Of a stretch of 21,665 nucleotides of DNA, positions 15,520-21,665 are shown piece after piece. A program made the position numbers and the translations under genes. The stretch spans positions 1 through 21,665 of the forward strand of contig CANDYO010000009.1 in NCBI GenBank assembly GCA_947424995.1, given 5' to 3'. Each line of letters begins with the position of its first letter. The first letter of the stretch is position 1. The stretch comes from Rickettsiales bacterium (GTDB lineage: Bacteria > Pseudomonadota > Alphaproteobacteria > Rickettsiales > CANDYO01). A model generated the notes under the pieces. The model searched no databases, was not told where the DNA came from, and worked only from the letters and a program-made list of their open reading frames with translations.

Positions 15520-15708
15520 ATGAATTTTAAAACTTGGATTCCGATATTGATGACTATTGTGTTTGTATGTGCATTTATTATGGCCGCGATTGCTTCATCG
15601 CGTCAATATAAAGCACTTGAGCGAGAGAATAATGCACTTAGATTTGAGAACCATCTCTTAAGAGTGCAAGCTTGTGATGGAAATCCGAGAACTCCCGTTT
15701 TAAAATAA
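15520..15708 (+). CDS. Small single-pass membrane protein with coiled-coil tail (62 aa)
   Basis: Residues ~6-27 form one hydrophobic segment (IPILMTIVFVCAFIMAAIA) that should span the inner membrane. It is followed by a positively charged edge and a heptad-like helix (YKALERENNALRFENHLL) typical of a short dimeric coiled coil, then a short polar tail. The layout recalls small FtsL/FtsB-like or anchor proteins, but I do not recognise the family and do not claim that role. A purine-rich site (AAAGAGAT) precedes the ATG. It lies 22 bases after the 46-aa ORF, so both may share a transcript. Confidence 0.6.
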   Translation: MNFKTWIPILMTIVFVCAFIMAAIASSRQYKALERENNALRFENHLLRVQACDGNPRTPVLK

Positions 15709-15831
15709 AAACAGGTTTTTTTAAAGGAAAATGTATAGTCCAATCTAGCTTTGATCGTAAGGAATATAAAATCTTAATTCAAGAGATATTGTTGTATTCT
15801 CATGGCTTAAATAATAGAGGTTGAATAGCAA

Positions 15832-15960
15832 ATGAGCAATAGTGAATTTGTTGAGCATATAATGGATATTTTATCTAGGTTTAGTGATATTAAGTTATGT
15901 CGGATGTTTGGTGGTTATGGCATATACAGAGGTAAGATAATTTTTGCTATTATTATGGAT
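15832..15960 (+). pseudogene. TfoX N-terminal-domain gene, 5' part (codons 1-43), split by a group II intron
   Basis: ATG at 15832, with Shine-Dalgarno AGAGG about 10 bases upstream, opens a frame reading MSNSEFVEHIMDILSRF, then CRMFGGYGIYRGKIIFAIIMD. MFGGYG(I/L)Y is the hallmark of TfoX/Sxy N-terminal-domain proteins, small regulators or accessory proteins of which Sxy controls competence genes in gammaproteobacteria. The frame ends at the intron boundary after GAT (15958-15960). The matching remainder resumes at 19909. The last bases act as intron-binding sites: CTATTA (15947-15952) and ATGGAT (15955-15960). Whether the gene still makes protein depends on splicing, which the IS inside the intron should block. 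Confidence 0.85.
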
Positions 15961-16236
15961 CTGCGACAAGTGGTCGCATGGAAGGGTTGTTCTCCCCTTT
16001 AATATTGAGAGAACCACCATTGTCACATGGTGAGTCTAGGGCTCTGAATCAAGAGCGAGCCTGACAATGTAATGAAGGATTTCGGTTCGGGATAAGAATC
16101 GTGAGAGGAAGATCCTCCTGGTAACCATAAACCGGGTAAGTGCTAGACAACTGGTATGGCAAATGTAATGTAAATGCGTGTTAAAGATCGTGATAAATTA
16201 ACCAGTGCAAATGGTTGATACACTGATGCCAAAAGG

Positions 16237-16264
16237 TAATAGAAGATGGAAACAAATTGTCTAT
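16237..16264 (+). ncRNA. Candidate exon-binding sites EBS2 and EBS1 of the group II intron
   Basis: TAATAG (16237-16242) is an exact complement of CTATTA in the 5' exon (15947-15952), as expected for EBS2-IBS2. GTCTAT (16259-16264) pairs with ATGGAT (15955-15960) through four Watson-Crick and two G-U pairs. It lies in the 13-base loop of a hairpin with stem GAAACA/TGTTTC (16249-16254 with 16268-16273), the classic setting for EBS1. This supports the 5' splice site after 15960. Confidence 0.55.
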
Positions 16265-16525
16265 TAATGTTTCGTGACCAATAATCTTCTCGGTCGACAG
16301 CGCATGCCTAACCCAGTATACCTTTCCATGCTGAGCTTGAAAACCCTGTATTGTTCCTAGAGTAAAATCCAGGAAGGCAAGTCGTAAGATGAACTGACAA
16401 CAATGCGGAAATGGGATGCTAGAAAAAGCGAATGCTCTTCTGTAATGGAAGTAGATACAGATTGAAACATCATCTGGCGCGAAAGTGAGCCCACGTCTAG
16501 CGGGTCTTTTATTGCGAGAGAATTT

Positions 16526-17995
16526 ATGGAATCGATTTTAAATGAAGAAAAGCAAATGACGGGATTGGTAGAGCAACCTGGTGCATCTTCAACAGGCGCC
16601 GCATGGAATGCTATCAAATGGCAAACTGTACAAGCGCAAGTAAAACGACTGCAAATGCGTATCGCAAAGGCAACTCGAGAAGGACGCTGGAACAAAGTGA
16701 AAGCTTTGCAACGGCTTCTAACTAGCTCTTATTATGCTAAACTATTAGCAGTCAAAAGAGTTACTGAAAATCGTGGAGGTAAAACTCCGGGAATTGACAA
16801 TATAATTTGGAGGACATCTAAGCAGAAGATGGAAGCTGCCCTCTCATTAAGAAAGAGAGGATATCGGACAAAACCATTAAAGCGTATCTATATACCTAAA
16901 AAGAATAAAAAGTTGAGACCACTCTCCATTCCAGCTTTTGGCTGTAGAGCAACACAGATATTGCATCTATTAGCTTTAGAACCAGTTGTTGAAATGATAG
17001 CGGATAAGAACTCTTATGGGTTTAGACCCAAAAGATCTACAGCTGATGCTATTGAACAATGCTTTAAAAGCCTTGCTAAAGGATCGTCAGCACAATTTGT
17101 TCTTGAAGGAGATATTGAGGCATGCTTCGATAGCATCTCACAACCATGGATGTTAGAAAACATAGTCATGGATAAAGTAATGCTAAAGAAATGGTTTGAT
17201 GCAGGATACATAGACAAAGGTAAGTTCCACCAAATGGACCGGGGCACTATTCAGGGATCTCCAATTTCACCAGCTATGCTTAATGCAACTATGAGTGGTT
17301 TAGAACAAGCGATTAAAGCTATATCAAAACTAAAAGATAAAGTCAACGTAATTGTTTACGCAGACGACTTTATTATCACGGGAGCAACGGCAGAACTGTT
17401 GGAGAATAAGATCAAACCTGTGGTTAAAACATTCCTGAGCGAGCGAGGATTGAATCTCTCAGCAGAGAAAACAAAAATCACTCATATTCAGGATGGATTT
17501 GATTTTTTAGGTTTTAACGTACGAAAATACGGTAATAAACTTCTAATAAAACCTTCCAAAGCGAATATCAAGCGCTTTCTAGGTGATATCAGAGAAACTA
17601 TTAAATCAAAATCAAGTGTTAAAACTGAAGAACTGATAAAAACCCTCAATCCTAAACTTAGAGGTTGGGGGAATTACTATTGTCACGTCGTATCCAAGGA
17701 TATATATAGCTATGTAGATTCCAATATTTTCAATGCTTTATGGCAATGGGCTAAGCGCAGACATCCAAAGAAAGGTTCGCAATGGGTGAAGAAGAAATAC
17801 TTTCGAAGTCATGGCATGCAAAATTGGATTTTCTTCGCAAAAGTTCAATCTGAAGAAAAGAAATTGTTAAATCTAGATCTCTTCCGTGTAGGAAATATTC
17901 CTATTAGAAGGCATGTGAAAATAAGGAGTTTAGCTACCCCATATGATCCAGCCTTTAAAGAATATTTTAAAGTAAGAGATAGGAAAGCGGCTTAA
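16526..17995 (+). CDS. ltrA: Group II intron reverse transcriptase/maturase lacking the HNH domain
   Basis: A 489-residue maturase. The N-terminal part (WNAIKWQTVQAQVKRLQMRI, then NRGGKTPGIDNI) and the reverse transcriptase blocks (YIPKKNKKLRPLSIPAF, SYGFRPKRSTADAI, GDIEACFDSI, GTIQGSPISP) are all present. The catalytic YADD is at 278-281 and LGFNVRKYG follows. The X/maturase domain contains LRGWGNYY. It binds and folds the intron RNA and reverse transcribes it during retrohoming. In the chloroplast-like class the PYDPxxxEYF motif is usually followed by an HNH endonuclease with Cys pairs; here the protein stops 12 residues after EYF, and domain V of the intron begins 40 bases later. The endonuclease is therefore absent. 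The ORF lies in intron domain IV. Symbol ltrA is the family name. Confidence 0.92.
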   Translation: MESILNEEKQMTGLVEQPGASSTGAAWNAIKWQTVQAQVKRLQMRIAKATREGRWNKVKALQRLLTSSYYAKLLAVKRVTENRGGKTPGIDNIIWRTSKQKMEAALSLRKRGYRTKPLKRIYIPKKNKKLRPLSIPAFGCRATQILHLLALEPVVEMIADKNSYGFRPKRSTADAIEQCFKSLAKGSSAQFVLEGDIEACFDSISQPWMLENIVMDKVMLKKWFDAGYIDKGKFHQMDRGTIQGSPISPAMLNATMSGLEQAIKAISKLKDKVNVIVYADDFIITGATAELLENKIKPVVKTFLSERGLNLSAEKTKITHIQDGFDFLGFNVRKYGNKLLIKPSKANIKRFLGDIRETIKSKSSVKTEELIKTLNPKLRGWGNYYCHVVSKDIYSYVDSNIFNALWQWAKRRHPKKGSQWVKKKYFRSHGMQNWIFFAKVQSEEKKLLNLDLFRVGNIPIRRHVKIRSLATPYDPAFKEYFKVRDRKAA

Positions 17996-18035
17996 AGTAG
18001 AGGAACTGGGTCAGTAAATGGCTTTAAAAAGGCTT

Positions 18036-18069
18036 GAGCCGTGTGCGGGGAAACTTGCATGCACGGTTC
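18036..18069 (+). ncRNA. Group II intron domain V
   Basis: A 34-base hairpin with the catalytic triad AGC at 18037-18039, a GAAA tetraloop (18050-18053) and the closing strand GCACGGTTC. It matches the highly conserved catalytic domain V fold. The IS target duplication (18066-18074) starts inside its last four bases, but domain V itself remains whole on the left side of the IS. Confidence 0.85.
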
Positions 18070-18074
18070 TTAGA
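18066..18074. repeat. 9-bp target site duplication of the IS (left copy)
   Basis: GTTCTTAGA at 18066-18074 is repeated exactly at 19864-19872, directly outside the two IS ends. Nine bases is the duplication length made by IS50/Tn5. The perfect match shows that the insertion is recent relative to sequence decay. Confidence 0.9.
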
Positions 18075-18093
18075 CTTACTATTACCCATAAGT
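18075..18093 (+). repeat. IS left terminal inverted repeat
   Basis: CTTACTATTACCCATAAGT, an exact reverse complement of 19845-19863. Confidence 0.92.
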
Positions 18094-18285
18094 TTTATGC
18101 CATAACGAACTTTATATATCATTTTGAGAATACAGTTTAGATTGTATGCTTAATACATAATAATATTTATTTTAATTTTGAATATTTTGTTATTGCTTCA
18201 TAATTTTATTATCGTTTTTCCAAATTTTACTAAACAGTATCTAATCTCAAAGCTCATAAAAATAAGAAAAAAATAAGACAATTAG

Positions 18286-19749
18286 CTAAGTAGCTAAAGA
18301 AGAAAGAGCAAGACTCCATCCCTCAGCAATATCAAATAATCGCTTCCATCCACGCCATAATGTTATAGGACCAGGATCTCCATCATTTTTGCGACCTAAA
18401 AATCCTCCTAATTTTGCAATCCATAATACTGCTTCTTTTATTGTTGGAGGCTCAAGAGGGTAATTTTTTGTACCATGCATTTTGCTGTAAAGAATCTTCC
18501 ATTCTTCTTCCTCAAGTATCTTGTTGCATGGTAGTTGTGGATCAGCTCTTGCTATCAATGTAATAAAAAATATCCTCCAAGCAATAATACTCATCACAGT
18601 CAAATAGCGTATTAACCTGTCTGCTGCTTGTAATCTACATTCTTCAACCTTAAGTCCAGATTTAAGGATTTTATGAAAAACTTCTATTCTCCACCTTAAA
18701 CAATACCATTTAACTTTTTCTAGAGCTTCTTCAAAATTATTAATAGTTAAATCTGTTAGCAGTAGCCATTCTAGAGGCTCTGCACCTTCAGGAATATTTT
18801 TTTCTACTACATATACTAAATTTAATTTTAGATTAGGGAGTTTTTTTACTTTGCGGTTAATGTTATTTCTTGATGGATTCATGGTAAAGTTTCCAAAGCG
18901 TATTTCTAAAACAGCCTCTCTAGCTGGCTTAGTATCCTTTGCAGGAACGCTAATTTTAATCTCTCCTTGGCAAGAAAAACTTTTTGCTACCTCCCATAAT
19001 CTTTGGCCTGTTTTTTTAGAGCAAATCGATTTTTTGTTAACTATTCTATCTTGACTGGCTCTAATTAATACTGAATGCTTTTCTCTACAAGCAAGCTCAA
19101 ATAATTCATAGATATCTCCTTCTCTATCACAAACTGTAACAATTTTAGTAGTTTCTAATCTAGAGTTATTAGATCGTGTTAATGATTCTAACCATCTGAT
19201 ACTTTCTTTCTCCTCAATAGGAAGAGCAATATTATGGCTTCTTTTCTTTAGCTCTTTTATTTCTTCAGAAAGCTCTGGTCTTGAATTAATTTTTTGATCT
19301 AATAAGCCGAGAGGTAGCCCATCTGTAGTGATTGCAAATGCTGTATGCATTATTAATCCATGAGTTTGAAAATTTGTAGTTTTAGATCTTATTCTGCTTG
19401 ATATAATACCTAGTCCTGTGGTCTTTTTATGATTCTTATAAGAAATATAACATGTATCTTGAATAGCAAGAATAGTTTGATATTGGCTAGCTCTTGCAAC
19501 TGTTTTTGCTACATGAGCATCTAATATCTTAGATTCATCTATACTGTCATTTTGAAAAAATCTATAAGCTGCTTTAGTTTGAGACCAACTCTCACATGCT
19601 TTGTTGATTGAGCTTTCTGGAGATTTTGCAAAACTATCTGCTAATTTAAGCAATCTAGTGGATAAGCGTTTATCGCAGAAGTCAATCTCTCCAAATTCAT
19701 TGATAGCCCAATTACTTGTAGATCTCGGTTGTTCTTTTTCTTTAAGCAT
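18286..19749 (-). CDS. IS4-family transposase (Tn5/IS50-like, 487 aa)
   Basis: A 487-residue DDE transposase, close to the 476 residues of Tn5 transposase and collinear with it. The N-terminus (WAINEFGEIDFCDKRLSTRL, AYRFFQND) matches the end-binding region. Catalytic residues are D98 in AIQDT, D208 in VCDREGDIYELF and E356 in RWRIEVFHK. The IS4 signature Y-(2)-R-(3)-E-(6)-K is exact: Y349, R352, E356, K363. The C-terminus keeps the WIAKLGGFLGRKNDGDPGP-like region and a final helical segment. It catalyses cut-and-paste transposition of its own element. It is read opposite to the surrounding intron and tfoX-like gene. The frame is unbroken. Confidence 0.95.
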   Translation of the reverse strand: MLKEKEQPRSTSNWAINEFGEIDFCDKRLSTRLLKLADSFAKSPESSINKACESWSQTKAAYRFFQNDSIDESKILDAHVAKTVARASQYQTILAIQDTCYISYKNHKKTTGLGIISSRIRSKTTNFQTHGLIMHTAFAITTDGLPLGLLDQKINSRPELSEEIKELKKRSHNIALPIEEKESIRWLESLTRSNNSRLETTKIVTVCDREGDIYELFELACREKHSVLIRASQDRIVNKKSICSKKTGQRLWEVAKSFSCQGEIKISVPAKDTKPAREAVLEIRFGNFTMNPSRNNINRKVKKLPNLKLNLVYVVEKNIPEGAEPLEWLLLTDLTINNFEEALEKVKWYCLRWRIEVFHKILKSGLKVEECRLQAADRLIRYLTVMSIIAWRIFFITLIARADPQLPCNKILEEEEWKILYSKMHGTKNYPLEPPTIKEAVLWIAKLGGFLGRKNDGDPGPITLWRGWKRLFDIAEGWSLALSSLAT

Positions 19750-19844
19750 AGTGTTTTATTATCAATTAATATTGCTTTCTATTAATATTATTGATTTTAT
19801 ATACATTATTAATAAATTTACAACATCTTTCTGTAATTCCGCAT

Positions 19845-19863
19845 ACTTATGGGTAATAGTAAG
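19845..19863 (-). repeat. IS right terminal inverted repeat
   Basis: ACTTATGGGTAATAGTAAG, an exact reverse complement of 18075-18093. It is followed directly by the second copy of the 9-bp target duplication (19864-19872). Confidence 0.92.
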
Positions 19864-19870
19864 GTTCTTA

Positions 19871-19908
19871 GAGGAGCGAACTGTAGCAATGCAGTTTGCT
19901 TACTCGGC
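19871..19908 (+). ncRNA. Group II intron domain VI and 3' end
   Basis: Base GAG (19871-19873) pairs with CTC (19903-19905). The upper stem GAGCGAACTG (19874-19883) pairs with CAGTTTGCTT (19892-19901) including G-U pairs, and A19902 is left bulged as the branch point, seven bases from the proposed intron end at 19908. The IS separates this domain from domain V by 1.8 kb. Confidence 0.7.
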
Positions 19909-20136
19909 GATGAATTATATTTTAAAGTAGATGCTAAATTAGCTGAAAAATATCAAAATGCTGGATCTTTTCCATTTACTTATAAAAGAGATGATAAGAC
20001 TATAGCTTTAAGTTATTGGTATGTGCCTTCTGAAGTCATTGAAGATATAGATTTACTGAAAGAATGGTTTAATAAAAGTTTGGGAGTAGCCATAAGTCAA
20101 AATATCGACAAGCAAGAAGATAAAAAGATAAAATAA
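19909..20136 (+). pseudogene. TfoX N-terminal-domain gene, 3' part (codons 44-118)
   Basis: From 19909 the frame reads DELYFKVDAKLAEKYQNAG, then SFPFTYKRDDKTIALSYWYVP and a C-terminal helix ending at TAA 20134-20136. This is the second half of the TfoX N-terminal domain; the joined protein (43 + 75 = 118 residues) has the normal family length, with FAIIMD-DELYFKVD across the joint. The same frame is open back to an ATG at 19849 inside the IS end, so an automatic gene caller may report a 95-aa protein starting there; its first 20 residues would be IS and intron sequence, not TfoX. Confidence 0.85.
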
Positions 20137-20283
20137 TAAGCTGCCCCTCATTAAATGAGCTATTATCCAATTTTATATAGAATGTGTTTTATTTTAAATA
20201 AAGAATTCAATAATTATTTACTAGCTTATTACTTATGTAGTAGAGGTAATTAATTTTTTTAAGTTTTAGGATTATATTGGTAA

Positions 20284-21665
20284 ATGTTCAAGATCATAGT
20301 GTCACCAAATAAGACTCTGCATTTGGAAGACGAGCAATCAGATGATAACATAAATTTATTTAATGTGTTTTCTAAGGGAGTTGGACATGGACTATTATTT
20401 TTAAATACTGCTCACTATTTCAATAAGCATTTAAGTGAAGAAGAAAGTTTTATCTATTGGCGAGAATTTTCTAAAATTTACTTATCACTTTTTGTTATTA
20501 TTCAAAATCTAGATACCGTAGATATTTCAAAAATTAAAGTTGAATTACCAACTGATGAGTTAAATAGATTCATTAAAACAGCTCCACTTATGAAAGGTGT
20601 CGAATATATTGATGAAGAATGTCTTATAAGTATTTGGCAACAAATAGAAGAAGCATTAAAAATAGAGATTCATGAATTTGATGGATTGATCAGTGAATTT
20701 TTTGCAGATCGATATCCAGGTTGGAATTTACTCGGTAAGATATGCTTCCATTTGGCAGAAAATAAAAATTCTTCTGCTACACCTTTTGCTTTTCTTGCAA
20801 CTTATGCTCATCAAATAGACAACGAAGGTAGAAATAAGCATCTACCATTAGGTAAAGCTCTAAAAGAATATTCAGAAGCTAATCAAAATAATATACTGTT
20901 ACGCTTATTAGAGCCTATCTATAATGCTTCGCTAACAAGTGAGTTTATAAAAAAACTTCTTGATTCTGGAGATATTTACCACCCACTGGCTTGGACAGCA
21001 GAAGAAGCTTATTCATTCTTAAAAGATACAGCATTATTTGAAAAAGCTGGAATTGCTATAAAAATACCTAATTGGTGGAAGGCTAAACATACTAATAAAC
21101 CCACTATAAAAATACATATAGGTGAAGAAACGCCTAGCAAATTAGGCTTTGATGGATTACTTGATTTTAAAGCTTACTTGAGTCTCGATGACGAACCATT
21201 AACTGAAGAAGAAATGCGTGATTTAATGTCGCGTAGTGAGAATTTAGTTTTTTTCAAAGGACAGTGGGTAGAGGTAGACAAAGAAAAACTAGAAAATTTA
21301 CTAGCTGAATGGAAAAACGTTAGTAAACAAGCGCAAGAAGGTGGCATTACATTTGCAGATAGTATGAGACTAATGTCTGGAATTAGTCATGGATCAGCTC
21401 AAGAGGAGGTATGCGTACAAGAGCGAGTTATTAGTGGAAAATGGCTTAAAAAAATACTTGAAGAGATGCGATCACCTCAAGCAAATAATGATATTGAAAA
21501 AATATTGGATAGTCAGCTACAAACCAAGTTAAGGCCTTATCAGCTTCAAGGAGTTTCCTGGTTAAATTTATTGAATCAGCTTAAGCTTGGGGCAATTTTA
21601 GCCGATGATATGGGACTTGGCAAAACACTACAAGTGATTTCATTACTATTACTTAAAAAACAGCA
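20284..21665 (+). CDS. SNF2-family DEAD/DEAH-type helicase, N-terminal part (runs off the window)
   Basis: ATG at 20284, preceded directly by an in-frame TAA (20281-20283) and by AGGA about 12 bases upstream. The 460 visible residues begin with a long helical region of the type placed before bacterial SNF2 ATPases (DUF3670-like), for example VFSKGVGHGLLFL and, further on, KLGFDGLLDFKAYLSL and FFKGQWVEVD. The SNF2 ATPase core starts with LRPYQLQGVSWLNLL and the Walker A motif ILADDMGLGKT (K447-T448). Such proteins are ATP-driven DNA or nucleoprotein translocases or remodellers. The rest of the motor domain lies beyond 21665. Stand-alone bacterial SNF2 proteins of this type are common, so no defence role can be assumed from this half alone. 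Confidence 0.88.
   Translation, partial: MFKIIVSPNKTLHLEDEQSDDNINLFNVFSKGVGHGLLFLNTAHYFNKHLSEEESFIYWREFSKIYLSLFVIIQNLDTVDISKIKVELPTDELNRFIKTAPLMKGVEYIDEECLISIWQQIEEALKIEIHEFDGLISEFFADRYPGWNLLGKICFHLAENKNSSATPFAFLATYAHQIDNEGRNKHLPLGKALKEYSEANQNNILLRLLEPIYNASLTSEFIKKLLDSGDIYHPLAWTAEEAYSFLKDTALFEKAGIAIKIPNWWKAKHTNKPTIKIHIGEETPSKLGFDGLLDFKAYLSLDDEPLTEEEMRDLMSRSENLVFFKGQWVEVDKEKLENLLAEWKNVSKQAQEGGITFADSMRLMSGISHGSAQEEVCVQERVISGKWLKKILEEMRSPQANNDIEKILDSQLQTKLRPYQLQGVSWLNLLNQLKLGAILADDMGLGKTLQVISLLLLKKQ

Larger units (their letters stand above)
18075..19863 (-). mobile_element. Complete IS4-family, IS50/Tn5-like insertion sequence (1789 bp)
   Basis: Both ends are perfect 19-bp inverted repeats (18075-18093 and 19845-19863) with the sequence CTTACTATTACCCATAAGT, visibly similar in layout to the Tn5 outer end (CTGACTCTTATACACAAGT). 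A 9-bp direct repeat flanks it. One intact transposase is read on the minus strand. The non-coding margins (18094-18285 and 19750-19844) contain no other gene. All parts are intact, so the element should be able to move. Confidence 0.93.
15961..19908 (+). mobile_element. Group II intron (chloroplast-like class), itself interrupted by an IS4-family element
   Basis: The intron occupies 15961-18074 plus 19873-19908 (2150 bases) once the IS and one copy of its target duplication are removed. Evidence: a long structured 5' region beginning with the hairpin TGCGAC-AAGTG-GTCGCA, a maturase ORF in domain IV, a canonical domain V at 18036-18069 and a domain VI with a bulged A (19902) seven bases from the 3' end. 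EBS1 and EBS2 candidates pair with the 5' exon, and joining 15960 to 19909 restores the TfoX frame exactly. Oddities: the first base is C where GUGYG introns have G, and the last two bases are GC where AY is usual. Those bases could be off, but the restored frame and branch-point spacing both support them. Confidence 0.85.

Noticed and set aside
16357..16695. 112-aa minus-strand ORF in the intron
   Set aside because: It is the antisense of structured intron RNA and the maturase start, with no protein-like features.
19601..19930. 109-aa plus-strand ORF
   Set aside because: It runs antisense through the transposase start and the IS end; a shadow frame.
19849..20136. Stand-alone 95-aa protein starting at ATG 19849
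   Set aside because: The first 20 codons are the IS terminal repeat, the target duplication and intron domain VI; real TfoX homology begins at 19909.
1..21665. CRISPR array, tRNA or rRNA genes
   Set aside because: No regularly spaced direct repeats and no recognisable tRNA or rRNA sequence were seen on either strand.

Overview
The window is strongly AT-rich and densely mixed with accessory DNA. It suggests a host-associated, probably intracellular bacterium. The AT bias, an HtpG chaperone, a very large protein joining a Ulp1-type protease to a NACHT ATPase, a Fic protein and several decayed gene pieces together recall amoeba- or arthropod-associated Rickettsiales-type alphaproteobacteria. 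That placement is inference: no rRNA or tRNA is present to fix the taxonomy.

Layout. 1-1151: a small unknown minus-strand gene with a perfect dyad in front of it, then about 0.8 kb of mostly non-coding or decayed DNA. 1152-2398: an HU-type DNA-binding protein and a DnaQ-like DEDDh exonuclease with an extra C-terminal module. 2522-9814: the centrepiece, a 2430-residue protein with an N-terminal Ulp1/C48-type cysteine protease, a PD-(D/E)xK (Cap4/DUF4297-like) nuclease, a complete NACHT NTPase and about 900 residues of unknown C-terminal sequence. 9838-10066: a decayed coding remnant. 10175-11335: a Fic-domain protein (putative AMP-transferase) with an inhibitory helix and a C-terminal winged helix. 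11557-12760: two overlapping minus-strand genes of unknown function. 13187-15184: htpG, followed by two tiny ORFs, one of them a single-pass membrane protein.

15832-20136 is a nested insertion. A small TfoX N-terminal-domain gene is split after codon 43 by a group II intron carrying a reverse transcriptase/maturase that ends where an HNH domain normally starts. That intron is itself split between domains V and VI by an intact IS4-family, IS50/Tn5-like element with perfect 19-bp ends and a perfect 9-bp target duplication. Removing the IS and then the intron on paper restores one continuous 118-codon TfoX frame. The intron joint is supported by EBS/IBS pairings and by the position of a bulged branch-point adenosine.

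20284-21665 is the start of a SNF2-family helicase that runs off the end of the window.

The most novel candidate is the Ulp1-nuclease-NACHT fusion. It combines an effector domain typical of secreted or host-manipulating proteins (de-ubiquitinase/deSUMOylase fold) with the nuclease-plus-NACHT layout of prokaryotic STAND immunity proteins. It could be an anti-phage or anti-plasmid sensor-effector, or a host-directed toxin comparable in parts, though not in domain order, to the Wolbachia CidB/CinB factors. The sequence alone does not decide between these.
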